The notes beneath the pieces were generated by a model. It searched no databases. It was given only the letters and a program-made list of their open reading frames with translations, and was not told the origin of the DNA. From Sipunculus nudus (taxonomy: Eukaryota > Annelida > Sipuncula > Golfingiida > Sipunculidae): 64,000 nucleotides of DNA. This document shows, piece by piece, positions 1 to 10,637 of this stretch. The stretch's first letter is position 1; each line of letters starts with the position of its first letter. The DNA is taken from the NCBI GenBank assembly GCA_026874595.1, contig CM049309.1:8585076-8649075 (forward strand), given 5' to 3'. A program made the position numbers and the translations under genes.

Positions 1-231
1 CATGAAATCTGAAATTAGGTCTCTCTTACCTATTTCCTCTGAGCTGTTTGGCTTGTAAGTCTCCCTCAGAATAAATAAAACTTTGATACAAAAGCTTGAG
101 TATCTGAATTACTAATTTACTAATGCATTGATCACCATGATTCTTTGTATGAATATATAGGTCATGACTTGTCCCATTAGTTCCTGCCAACTGGTGGTGC
201 CACCTGTATTTATTCTAATTTTGACTTTTTT
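1..231 (+). mobile_element. HLE-2 unit fragment
   Basis: This matches the repeat unit of the large HLE-2 array at 42.2-45.9 kb. Shared phrases include GAAATTAGGTCTCT, CTCAGAATAA and GGTGGTGCCACCTGTATT. It ends in a T-run into which an HLE-1 head is inserted. The unit appears to resume after that insertion, near 383. Confidence 0.6.
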
Positions 232-382
232 ATGCCCCCGCCACAAAGTGGCCGGGGCATATAGTTTTACCCATGTCCGTCCTTCTGTCCTTCCGTCCTT
301 CCGTCATTCCGAAATCAAACAGTTGTAGAGACTTTTTTACGCAATGCCTGCAGATATTGGCCTGATTTTTGGTGTGTATTTT
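232..382 (+). mobile_element. HLE-1 head, truncated copy
   Basis: It begins with a 29-nt hairpin at 232-260 with arms ATGCCCCCGCCAC and GTGGCCGGGGCAT around AAA. A GTCC/TTCCGTCC microsatellite follows, then the start of one 180-bp unit (GCAATGCCTGCAGATATTGG). The copy stops inside the first unit and lacks the 3' end. It sits in a T-run of HLE-2. Confidence 0.7.
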
Positions 383-991
383 ATAAAATTTCTTATTTTT
401 TTGTCTATTTTTAAGACAATCTTTATTTAGGATAACAGCCCATATCTCAGGAGTGGCTGAATGTATTGTGCTGAAAGTATGCATGTCAATAGACCTTGGA
501 TCGCTCTATCTCATAATTGTGACTGGTGGGGCCACCTACAATACTTTTTGCGTAGTGTCCATCTGTGCATTTGCCATCTGTTAGCTTAGTGGTTCTTAAA
601 TTTATTGGGTTGATATGTGCATGTTCACAGATCCTCAACACCTTCATCTCTAAGCAAGACTGATGGAACCACCTGCAATCATTTTCCTGTGGCGTCCATC
701 TGTACATATGCTTTTGGTGAAAATTGCTCATATCTCAGGAATAGTTTAAGATATTGGTATGAAATTTGGCTTGTCCATCCATCTTGGAAAGTTTTCTCAT
801 AAGCCAGACAGGTGGCGCCACCTACTTTCCTGGTTTTGTAGAATAAAAAAATGCACTTTTCTTGATATGTTTGTGCTAAACATAAGAACACTGGAATAAC
901 TGCCTTTAATATAGAGTCCAGAATCACATACAACAATGCAGCATGGCACGGCTTCACAGAACAGCGGATGGAAACTGAAGTGGCCCCCAAT
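383..991 (+). repeat. Degenerate HLE-2/HLE-3-like repeat units
   Basis: Decayed tandem units recognised by recurring phrases: CATATCTCAGGA, GTCCATCTGTGCAT, and the palindrome GGTGGCGCCACC near 811-822. The short open frames on both strands here are by-products of the repeats. I see no gene. Confidence 0.5.
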
Positions 992-1054
992 TAGGGTGGC
1001 AGTCTAGACTGGTGCATGCACGATAGGGTGGACGCTTAGACTGGTGCATGCATG
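992..1054 (+). repeat. Two-copy 31/32-bp direct repeat
   Basis: Two adjacent copies of a unit beginning TAGGGTGG and ending CTGGTGCATGCA. The left copy carries AGTCTAGA where the right carries ACGCTTAGA. No coding potential. Confidence 0.6.
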
Positions 1055-1300
1055 ATTATTAATAAATAACATTTTTTACTAGTGATTTGCAGTACTGGCC
1101 TGAATTGGTGCATACCCATAGATCTTGGACTCCTCCATATTGTAGACTGGTGGTGCCATCTGCAATAGTTTTCTTGAGGCGTCTATCCAGATATGTTTTT
1201 TGGGTAAAAATTGCTCATATTTTAGGAGTTTTTGGAGAGTTTTCTCTTAAACCAGACATTTCTGAGGACTCTTCACAAAATTCATGATTTATTGGCACTC
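1055..1300 (+). repeat. Degenerate HLE-3-like unit
   Basis: It carries the family phrases CATAGATCTTGGAC, GGTGGTGCCATCTGCAAT and AAATTGCTCATATTTTAGGA. It has no recognisable terminus. Confidence 0.4.
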
Positions 1301-1689
1301 TGGCAATCATTTTGCTCATTGTTCAACATTCCTTGAATTTAGCTGAGCATCAATGCCCATGGGCCACTAGTTTACAAGTTTAGTATCACAGTTGAGATGC
1401 AGTGAAGTGTCTCAGTCGGGCAATACAAGTACTGGTAATATGGATTTAAGTGAGTTATTTCTTGTGTAAGTGCCAGAATTAGGCTCTGAGTCAGACGTGG
1501 CTAGCCTCAGACTAGAAACTTGCTCTTTCACAACTCTGTCTCATATTTATGAACACTAGAATTCACATATGTATCAGCAAGTCAATGCAGATTAATCATT
1601 GCACGGTAAAATTTTCTTCTCATCACTTAGGAGCACACACAAACTGTTACTTTTAAACATGGCTTCCTTGCCACAATTGCATGTTCAAT

Positions 1690-1835
1690 TGGGGCCTAGA
1701 GGGCTTAGACAGTGGAGGGGTAAAACACTTGGCTCTCTCTTCTGGTGACCTGGGTTGATCCTCAGTGTGGCTGTGAGAGTGGTTTGTAATTGCCTGTCCA
1801 ACTCCGATAGTTGTCTCTGGTTTCCTCCTCAGCTT
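1690..1835 (+). mobile_element. tRNA-derived SINE-like element
   Basis: The segment has a B-box-like GGGTTGATCCTC at 1752-1763, a tRNA-like upstream part (AGTGGAGGGGTAAAACACTT) and a tail ending CTCTGGTTTCCTCCTC, a tail type common in molluscan tRNA-derived SINEs. The A box is poor and no clear target duplication was found, so this is probably an old copy. Flanking DNA at 1300-1690 and 1835-2150 shows nothing I can assign. Confidence 0.4.
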
Positions 1836-2150
1836 TATATAAATACATAAAATTAATTATAAATAACCAGTAAAACTTTATTCAATGATGAAATCCTACT
1901 AATGAAGGTAATATATATAACAGCATTAAGTTTGTGACACAAACTTGACCTTTAATTAAGCTTTACTGGCATTAAACTAAAGACTATACCTCTAAGTAAC
2001 ATTCAAACCTCACACGTTATTAAGCTTTGTTTAATTCAAAGTTGACCATTTAAGATTAACAGAAAAACAGCTCTGGTTGGCACAGTCACTATATACAACA
2101 AATCACTTATCCTTAAAGGAGAATTAGTTATTTTTAAAATCATTTTTGTT

Positions 2151-3478
2151 ATGCCCCCGCCACAAAGTGGACTTTTTTTCGCAATGCCTGCAGATATTGG
2201 CCTGATTTTTGGTGTGTATGCAGATATTGACGAGTTACAGATCGAGTTCACGTTTCCTCCAGGTTGACCTACTTTTGACCATTTACGGCTCCTTAACTTA
2301 GAAAATTTCATGAAAAATAGAAATTTTCATGACAAATACACATGTATGGACTTTTTTTTCGCAATGCCTGCAGATATTGGCCTGATTTTTAGTGTGTATG
2401 CAGATAATGACCAGTTACAGATCGAGTTCGCGTTTTGTCCCAGGTGACCTATTTTTTATTGTTTTACAGCTCCTAAACATAGAAAATTTCATGAAAAATA
2501 TAAATTTTCATGACAAATGTACATATACAGCCGTTTTCAGCCCTCAGCTCATAGGCTGATGGGCTATTGTCGTCACCCAAGCTGTCCGTCTATCCGTCCA
2601 TCTGTCTGTCGGGTGTCCGTCCGTCCGTTCTGCATCTGTTAACTTTTACATTGTGAGCGGGATATCTCTAAAAGGATTCCTCGTTGGAATTTTATTTCAT
2701 CAGTGAAGATGTATATCGATAAAATCTCGGTTAAGTTCGAAGATGGGTGACCTTGACCCATTTTTCTACATTTTAGAGCTGATTATAATAAAACACTCAG
2801 AAGCTTATATCTCAGGAACCATTATGTGGATTTTCACAAAACTTACTATGATCATTGGGACTGATGGTCTGTACGTGCTGCACAATTTTGGTGGCGTCAC
2901 CTGCAATTTCTGATTTTTTAATGAAATTTTATCGGATTTTTCAATTTTGGCCTTTTGTGCAGGATATCTCCAAAGGTATTCAACTAAGGAACTTCATTTC
3001 TCAGGAAGCATTTGGTGGATTGTTATAAAACATGGTGGATACCTCTCCAATTTAAATTTATAACTGATTACCAGCTTTTGCTAATATTCTAGTTTCGCAA
3101 TGCAATGCTTACAGATACTGGCCCAATGTTTGGTCTGTGGGCGCCTAATGACCACTTACAGGTTGAGTTCGCGTTTCGTCCCAGTTAACCTATTTTTGAC
3201 CATATGACAGATCCTGAACATAGAAAATTTCATGAAAGACAGAAATTTTTATGAAAAATGCACATGTATGGACTTTTTTTCACAATGCCTGCATACTGGC
3301 CTGATTTTTGGTGTGTTCCTTGATAATGACCCGTTACAGATCGAGTTTGCATTTTGCCCTTGTTGACCTACTTTTGACCATACAACACCTCCTGAACTTA
3401 AAAAAATTTTTACAAAATTTAACAAATATTTCTAATTTGCCCCAGGCGGGGGCATTTGTGTCGTACCGACACATCTAG
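2151..3478 (+). mobile_element. HLE-1, copy with both termini and a nested HLE-6
   Basis: The 5' end is ATGCCCCCGCC at 2151. After GTGG it jumps directly into the T-run of a 180-bp unit, so the second hairpin arm and the microsatellite are deleted. The 3' end carries GGCGGGGGCAT (3445-3455), complementary to the 5' arm. A hairpin with stems GTGTCG and CGACAC follows (3458-3472), then ATCTAG ending at 3478 before TT. Internal units carry GCAATGCCTGCAGATATTGG and are interrupted at 2538-3092 by HLE-6. No ORF of note. Confidence 0.8.
2538..3092 (+). mobile_element. HLE-6 nested in HLE-1
   Basis: It starts with a hairpin at 2539-2565 (arms AGCCCTCAGC and GCTGATGGGCT). A CCGTCTATCCGTCC-type microsatellite and a single roughly 300-bp unit follow (GAGCGGGATATCTC, GGTGGCGTCACC). 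It ends CAGCTTTTGCTAATATTCTAG, with CTAG at 3089-3092 immediately before the TTTCGCAATGC of the interrupted HLE-1 unit. That gives a precise insertion in a T-run. Confidence 0.75.
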
Positions 3479-3557
3479 TTAGTTATTATATTTAAGCGAC
3501 AAATTTGAGACCTGATTTGAGTTATTCATTAAAACTTAGCTTGTTATATGGGATCCA

Positions 3558-5107
3558 ATCTCAGCTATAATTACATCTAGTGTCCCAAAACCTGGTGTGT
3601 TTATTGATCACAAGTGGATGCGATATAGTTATCACCCTGTCTGTCTGTCTGTTTGTCTGTCTGTCCATCCGTCTATCCACACAAACTTGTTTCGACCTGA
3701 TGATAACTCCAGGTTGTATTGACACATGGATTTCAAACTTGACTTACATATGGCCCACCACTAAAGCAAGAACCTATCTGATTTTTGGGTCATAGGTCAA
3801 AGGTCAAGGTCACATGACTTACTTTTTTAAAAAGATTATGGGTGCATTTTATGGCAAGCTTTTCATCCCAAACTTTCCATTTTGCACATTTAGCTGACTT
3901 GCCAGTATGGGGAGAGCATAAATGAATTTTGGGTCAAAGGTCAAGGTCACAAGGGCCATCTGTCCACAAAGTAGTTTCCAGATGATAACTCAGTTTAGTT
4001 TGACATATTGGTTTCAAACTTAGCTTATATATGACTCACCACTAAAGTAAGAACCGTGTGGATTTTGGGGTCCAACGGTCTAAGGTCATGGTCACAGGAC
4101 TCTTTTCTTTAAAAACAATGCATATGCATTTGAAGCCAGTTTTTTCATCCCAAACCTTCCATCTTCAAGATATTGCTAACCTGCCAATAGGGGAAGATTC
4201 TGTTCAGTTTTGGGGTCATGAGGTCAAAGGTCAAGGTCATAGTACCCACTTATTTAGAAAGATTGTGGATGCATTTTAAGCCAAACTTTTCATCCAAAAT
4301 CTTCCATCTTGCACATATAGCTGAGCTGCCAATAGAGGAAGAAACTGATTGAGTTGGGGGTCACGAGGTCAAAGGTCATTGTCACAGGGGCCCATCTGTC
4401 CACATATTGATGATAACTCCAGTTTGGATTGACATATTGGTTTCAATTTTGACTTATATATGACCCACCAATATTGTAAGAACCCTTTTGATTTTGGGGC
4501 CATAAGGCCAAAGGTCAAGGTCACAGGGCCCACTTCTTTAAAAAGATTGTTGATGTATTTTTAGCAAAACTTTCTGTCCCGAACATTCTATCTTCCAGAT
4601 GTAGCTCACCTGCCAGTAGTGGAAGTAACTTATGGATTTTGGGGTCACAAGGTCAAGGTGATGGGGGCCATCAATCCACATTTAGTTTCCAGATGATAAC
4701 ACCAGTTTGGTTTGAAATATTGGTTTCAAACTTGACTTATATATGCCCACTACCAAAGTAAGAACTGTTGATTCTGGGGTCATGAGATCAAAGGTCAAGG
4801 TCACAGGACCCACTACTTTAGAAAGACTGTGGATGCATTTTAAGCCAAAATTTTCATCTCAATCCTTCCATCGTTGACATGTGGTGCACCTGCCTATAGG
4901 GGAAGTTTCCTTTCGATTTTGGGGACATAAGGTCAAAGGTTAAGGTCACAAGGCCCATCTATTCACAAATAAGTTCATGGATGATAACTCCAGTTTGGGT
5001 AGACAGGTTGGCTTCAAACTGATCACAGGACCAATATTTGGAAAACCTCATAAACATATATCCTGATAGAAAAATGCAGCTAAGCGTCGAGACCCATGGG
5101 TCCCTAG
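3558..5107 (+). mobile_element. HLE-4 with nuclear-receptor-like repeats
   Basis: The head carries GTCCCAAAACCTGGTG and a GTCTGTCTGT microsatellite. About five or six degenerate units follow. Most carry GATGATAACTCCAGTTTGG, TTTCAAACTTGACTTATATATG and AGGTCAAAGGTCAAGGTCA. The 3' end reads GCAGCTAAGCGTCGA, then the palindrome GACCCATGGGTC (5091-5102), then CTAG (5104-5107) before T. The 3' end resembles that of HLE-2. Confidence 0.7.
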
Positions 5108-6639
5108 TTATTTCAAGGTTTATATCATATAACATCTTGGTAATAAATAATTATTTTATTTAAATTCTGTATGATGAATGGACAAATTTAATCTGGTCAG
5201 TTCTCACCTGTCTGCATTCAGTGCTGTTGATACAGAAAATAAATATAATAATAATATCATTCATTGCAGATGTAAAATAATATGGGTAATCTGAAATGTC
5301 TACTTAAAGCAGCATGCGAGAAAAGATGTCAGATTTTGGGTCAGATGCTTAAGAAAAAAAAAGCATTTTCACTTGGTGACTGGGAATGTTTTATATAAGA
5401 TGCTCCAGGGATCATTATTTTTCCTCTGGGTAACTAATCTCAAGCTGTCACCATGTCGTGTGGCCTGCTTGCCTCAGTGATTATGATATTCCGCTGCTGT
5501 CTGCTGGGCTGATCTATGGCAAGGAGATTGGTCCCTGTACACATAATAACCCAATTCCCAAGCTTTATCACAATTTTGTAATCATTGCATTCCTCATTGG
5601 GGACATAGAAAACATCATCGGTCAGACCAGCATTTCAAGCGTCACATTGAATGGGGACGATGTAAATTATGGTCCATGGAAGATCCTTGAGAGATGGCCT
5701 TGGTTTTTGTGGGTCGTTGCACTGTTAGGATTTTGTATTTATATCACATCCAAACTGTTTTGCTCAACTAATCTTAAGGATGGTGTCTAATTGCATTTTT
5801 GACCTGTCAGTTAATGTGCTTCTTTATTTTAATTCCATAGAAAGAACTTTCTTTTTAGTGACAAATGTCTCTGGAAGCCATTCCAGACTGAGGCAACGAT
5901 CTTTTAATGACTTGGGTTTCTTAATATGTTGTTAGATATTTACATCTTCCAGTTTTTGCTCAGCATATTAATCTGGTTCCAGGTTCCATGGGAAAAGTGA
6001 CATTTAAAAAAAACTACTGCTATTCCTTAAATGAGGAATTCAAATAAATCACTATGTGTAGAAATGTAGAATGAGTCATCTCTGAGTCTCAAGCAAAATT
6101 TCTAAGTTAGATTGCATTGGATGTGAAACCATATATGTAAGGTTTCAAGGCTCCATAGAACATAAAAGTGTTTAACAAAGATGCCCAAAGATGTTTAAGA
6201 TGTCAGTAGTATAGAAAGAGGGATTTTTTTAGCTTTTTGTTTATTTTTTTGGTCATTATTTCAAAGGTACTGGAATGCAGCAAAATAGTAAAGTAAAATT
6301 AATTTTAAAGGGAAACTATGATTTGTAAAGGATGGGTTGACTTCATGTATTTAGATTATGAATAAATCCAAGTGGTCCAAAATCATTTTAGAAGCTTTAT
6401 GTTCTATAACACATACAAAGTGGAAAAACAATGTATCTGTTATAATCAATCATAAATACTGATATGGGCATGAAAATGAACAGAAGAAAAGGAAATGATC
6501 AAGACCACATTAATTTGACTGATCAAGAAATAAAGCTGCTTTTTGGTATAATAAACAGCTTGAGTGTTCACAAGTTATTTATTAGTACACCAGTAATACC
6601 AGTACGTGAAGATCACATAATTTTCTATCACTTCATTAC
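5108..6639. other. Non-repeat region, no other gene seen
   Basis: Apart from the ORF at 5431-5790 this is AT-rich DNA without recognised repeats or convincing splice-bounded exons. The frame at 6464-6652 is AT-rich and unsupported. Confidence 0.4.
5431..5790 (+). CDS. Unidentified ORF with one hydrophobic segment (uncertain)
   Basis: This open frame follows a stop at 5431. Its first start-like codon is GTG at 5458, giving 110 residues to the stop at 5788-5790. No ATG fits the start: the ATG at 5453 is in another frame and stops after 19 codons. A hydrophobic stretch lies near residues 76-98 (FLWVVALLGFCIYIT), followed by a short polar tail. A weak acceptor-like CTTGCCTCAG precedes TGATTATG near 5476. 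The stretch does not match the repeat families around it. I do not recognise it. It could be a last exon of a membrane protein, a decayed gene fragment, or chance. Confidence 0.2.
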
Positions 6640-6850
6640 AACATTTAATTAATTTAAATAAGGCAACTTAATGGTCCAGTGGATAGTATGGTTGCTCACC
6701 AGGACAGAGTTTAAATCTCAGTACATGGAGAACACAGTTTTCATATCCCCTCATAACAACATTTAATTAATTTATATAAGGCAGCTTGTTGGCTGAGTGC
6801 ATATGATGAATGCTTACCATAACAGAGTCCAAATTTCAATATGGGGGTCA
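6640..6850 (+). repeat. Two tandem tRNA-like (SINE-type) units
   Basis: The segment CATTTAATTAATTTA plus A/T and ATAAGGCA occurs at about 6641-6664 and 6762-6785. Each copy leads into a tRNA-like module. The first has CCAGTGGATAGTATGG (A-box-like) and AGAGTTTAAATCTC (B-box-like). The second is more decayed (AGAGTCCAAATTTC). Spacing is about 121 bp. The order suggests a tandem duplication of a SINE-derived unit. Confidence 0.4.
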
Positions 6851-7839
6851 TTTAGTTTATAAAATGTCAGTTCACAAAGTGTTTTATAAAGTGTTTATGA
6901 AATATACATGCTTTTTCGTCCAGCAGGTAGCTTTGATTTTTGCCAGAACTGAGGCCAATTCCCAGTACAAGGGGGTCATTTATTTGATTATAATATTTTC
7001 CCCCTTTTTCAGGTATTGTAATTTTTTACATCTGAAGAATTTTCTAATTTTAAAAGCCACAAACAAGAAGTATTCAGGTTTGGCATGTAATCAGCAAGAA
7101 GCAGCATTTACCTCTGCAAAATCAAATAGTATCGAGTTTCATCTTGGAGTAAACCAGTTGTAACTTGATTTTCAAGGAGCTTGGAGCTGTATATTAAGTT
7201 TGATTTGGAGGCAGTGTAGCTAGACCAGGGTTCATCTTCCGGTGATCAGGTTGTATTAGGTTAAGTATTTTCCAATCAGGGATTGTATGTATACTCAGAA
7301 AATCAGCAGTGGTAAAGCAGAACAAAACATCCAAAACATATTTCTTTTGCTGCCTAGACCAATGTAAAGTTGTAGGAGTAGTCCAGAATTCAGATCACAG
7401 CATCTTTGAAGCACAATACATGTATAGACAAACATTCTAGGAATAGCTTGTCTGAATTTTCAGTCCAGAGGTTATATGTTACTGAGAATAGCTAGTGTGA
7501 CATGGTCATTTTAAAAACAAATTCACAATATTTGATCAAATAACATGTGATTTTTTTTTTTTACAAATTACATGCATATATCATGCTGAAAGTATTATTC
7601 ATTACTTAATGGTTGATCAGTAATTGCTTTCAATTCATTTGCTCAACCAACTGAATGACTAGTTCTTCGAAAATATCACCAGCAGTTGTGAAATCTCTCT
7701 TCCTGTTTCATTTTTTGAGTCAAATTCTTATGATTATCATGAATGGCCTTGTGGATTTTAATAAAATTTGATGTGCTCATTGATCTTGAAAATTTTATAG
7801 ATACCTAAGAATGGTGGCAAGTACTGAAGTACGTGAAAA

Positions 7840-7840
<1 letters not shown>
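6851..7840. other. Unique AT-rich DNA, nothing assigned
   Basis: No recognised repeat or convincing exon. The frame at 6810-7163 is AT-rich, starts in the SINE-like unit and has no recognisable motif. Confidence 0.35.

Positions 7841-7841
<1 letters not shown>

Positions 7842-7897
<56 letters not shown>
7842..7897. repeat. (AT)n microsatellite
   Basis: An uninterrupted AT dinucleotide tract of about 56 bp flanked by A-rich sequence. Confidence 0.95.
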
Positions 7898-7902
<5 letters not shown>

Positions 7903-8179
7903 CTGTTATCATGCCAAGTTGGATTTTAGTGTCTTATTATAATGGGTTAAGCTGCATAGAAAAAAATAAGATTCTATGGATATGGATATACTATAAAATA
8001 TTTGCTGAATTCTTTATCCTTATTATCTTGTAGAATGAAGGTACCCCATATTTTCTTTGTGGCTTTGTATGAAATATGTCTTCAAGTCTGGTTCAGCAGA
8101 TCTACTAATCTGTAGTCCTTGTACTAATTCTAAAAAAATAAATTGCAAAATATTTATTTATTTTAAGAGGGTATGTAAG

Positions 8180-8392
8180 AAATTTCACAGTCAGAGGTCA
8201 AGATCACTGGACCCTCTTTTTTTTAAAGATTGTTCTGAAAATCAAAATGCTGAAAGTTCAAGGATATTAAGTTCTCAGATTTTGTTTTCACAAGATAAAG
8301 GGTTATGGTCACAGGACCCACATTTTGAAAAAGCTCATAAAAATATCCTTATGGGCAAATTCAGCTGAGCATCGAAACCCATGGGTCCCTAG
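8180..8392 (+). mobile_element. HLE-4 3' end fragment
   Basis: It carries the degenerate HLE-4 phrases AGAGGTCAAGATCAC and GGTCACAGGACCCAC. It ends with TCAGCTGAGCATCGA, then ACCCATGGGT, then CTAG at 8389-8392 before TTT. The 5' part is absent. The frame at 8057-8368 overlaps it and is a by-product. Confidence 0.65.
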
Positions 8393-9184
8393 TTTGTGTT
8401 ATGGTTCTGCTGTTTTATTCCCTGACATTTACTGCTAAAGGACATACATGTCATTGATTCTTTTATGTATGCTGCAGACTGTATTGTTTTTATCTTGCTT
8501 CTGACAGCAGTGGCTTAGCATCCAGTTAATAAACAACAGGTTGTGCAGGTGTTGTTTTCAAATGTCATGTTTAACATCAGCAGGTTGTCTTGCTTGGCGT
8601 ATGAGCAACCTGTTGCATATTTTACTGAGAACATATTTTACTCATAGGAAGTGAGTTTTTAAACTAGAAAGCTCCCTGTACTTTTTCCTATTAAATAATA
8701 CAGGGCTTAAATTACTTTGCTTATGAAAAGTCTGTTACAAATAGATTATAAATACTGTGTCCCTGAAGGATTTGTTACCAGTATTAATTTTTATGCCTAG
8801 TCAGAGCTATTTTTAAAGTACTTACCAAGTGGGGCAAGTAACATTAACACTTAGCGTACCTTTCATGAATCTTTACTCGCCGTACAAAAAATCATTGGTC
8901 ACAGCGACAAAAACAAAGTATGTTATACATAATTGTATTGCATGTTTTATTGCATGTTTGAAAATCTGTTTCTCATTGGCATATGTATAGATAAACATGC
9001 CGATGAATTAAGATTTATAGATCCATTATTTATATTATTTCATTTATCCAAGAAAGAAAATGATAACCTGAACATTAGTTTAGATTCAGTCCTATAGGTA
9101 AGGGTTTACGTTGGACCTACTTGCCCAGTCAGGCAGGTAAGCGGTGATTTTTGGTTGCCTTGCCACCATTTTCTGTAGCTTTTA
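8393..9184. other. Unique AT-rich DNA, nothing assigned
   Basis: No recognised repeat, RNA gene or exon. It ends at the target duplication of the LTR element. Confidence 0.35.
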
Positions 9185-9188
9185 ATAT

Positions 9189-9945
9189 TGATACAATGTG
9201 GGGGGTTGGGGAGATGTCCCCACACTGTATCACAAGCAGTTGCTGATGCGCGTGGCTGACAATGTTCCAAGACCAATTTGATGACAGAAGCCTTTATTCA
9301 ATAGCAAGCGGTCTGGGACAGTCTCTCTCTCTGAGAGAGCCGCCCAGCCTCCCTGACTCACTCTCTCTCTCTGTGCGCACTACCGATAGTTTTGTTACAG
9401 AGCTTTCACGTGACATATGAGACATTCATATCCATATTTCTGCATTTCGTCATAAAAGCTAAACCTTATTGGATGACTCAAAGTAGGTCACAATTACATC
9501 AGAGTTATAAGTTGACTTAATGAGTTTTGCCAGATTTTACTGGATGAAAGTATTCTGGAAAATCCCAAGTCTGACCTACAAGTCCTATTTGGAGGACAGT
9601 GCTTATATACACATGCGGAGTCTCATAAAATAACATGTTTTAATTGTGTTCTACCATTCCCTCATAAAGACTAAACACATAAGTCATTCTGTGACACTAT
9701 TTCTGTTTGTACAGACTTAAAATAGACCTTAATGGTTTGGTGTACTGTTCTCTGATTAAATTGGGAGAGAAGCCTATATGTGTGTGACCGGATGACTGGT
9801 TGTCGGGTGTCATCAATTATGAGAAGTCATTAATTGTTCAGTCTGACATGCCTGAAACTGAGCTTAAATTTATGAAATATGAAATGTGAAATATTCCTTG
9901 AAATATGTGTTAAGTCACAAATCTGCACTTTCCTACTCCATAACA
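9189..9945 (-). repeat. 3' LTR
   Basis: On the minus strand the promoter box TATATAAG lies at plus 9602-9609 and the poly(A) signal AATAAA at plus 9293-9298. U3 is therefore about 9945-9580, R about 9575-9270 and U5 the remainder. A CT/GA-rich stretch (TCTCTCTCTCTGAGAGA) lies in R. From about 9262 to 9945 the LTR looks identical to the other one. The terminal 70 bp (U5) differs. Confidence 0.85.
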
Positions 9946-10466
9946 TATCCCTCTGGTATTCAGAATGAGGCTCTGGCCTCATGGGCTAAGTCGGAGAAAA
10001 TTTTGTTATTTCAAGAAGGATAACTGGAATGTAGATGACAGAAATACATAATGTGTAAAGATCAAGATATACTGCATAAGTCTGAATTAACTGCTAGAAC
10101 AGTAGCCAGAATGTGAATGAACTTGCTGGCACTAGTGACAGTGTGTTGGATATATGTCTGTAGAGAGTAAAGTATTACATCACTGAGGTGTAATAGATTG
10201 CACATATCAATATAGATGTGAAGTACATGAACATATGTCACAGTTCCAGATGTAATAATGTAAGGAATAAAGTAGTGCATGTTTTAAATTGATATGAGTA
10301 CAACAACAATGCTTAAGCTGTCCTAAATAAGCTGAGAAAAACATATATAATTCTATAGCTATACCTATATGTTCTAAAGACAATTTTTTTTTGTGAATTG
10401 ACAATCCTAAACATTATCTAGAAGATAAAATGCTGATTTGTAATAAAATCATGAACAACATCGCAA

Positions 10467-10637
10467 CTATGATGACATTATTTGACATCCTAATATAAGC
10501 AGTACAGCAGCAGATTATATATGTATGACAGCATCTAAGTAAAATCAATAAATAAATATCTTAATAGATATGATTATAGCATCATGTTCATAATGAATGC
10601 ACAGCTAGAATATACAAGTACTATGCATACCGTATAA
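10467..10637 (+). repeat. Segment shared, inverted, with the solo LTR at 22 kb
   Basis: This part of the LTR-element interior (from AACTATGATGACATTATTTG to ATATACAAGTACTAT) is the near-identical reverse complement of the outer segment of the solo LTR at about 22058-22218. At 22 kb the segment forms the U5-side end of the LTR. Here it lies inside the element on the opposite strand. Confidence 0.7.
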
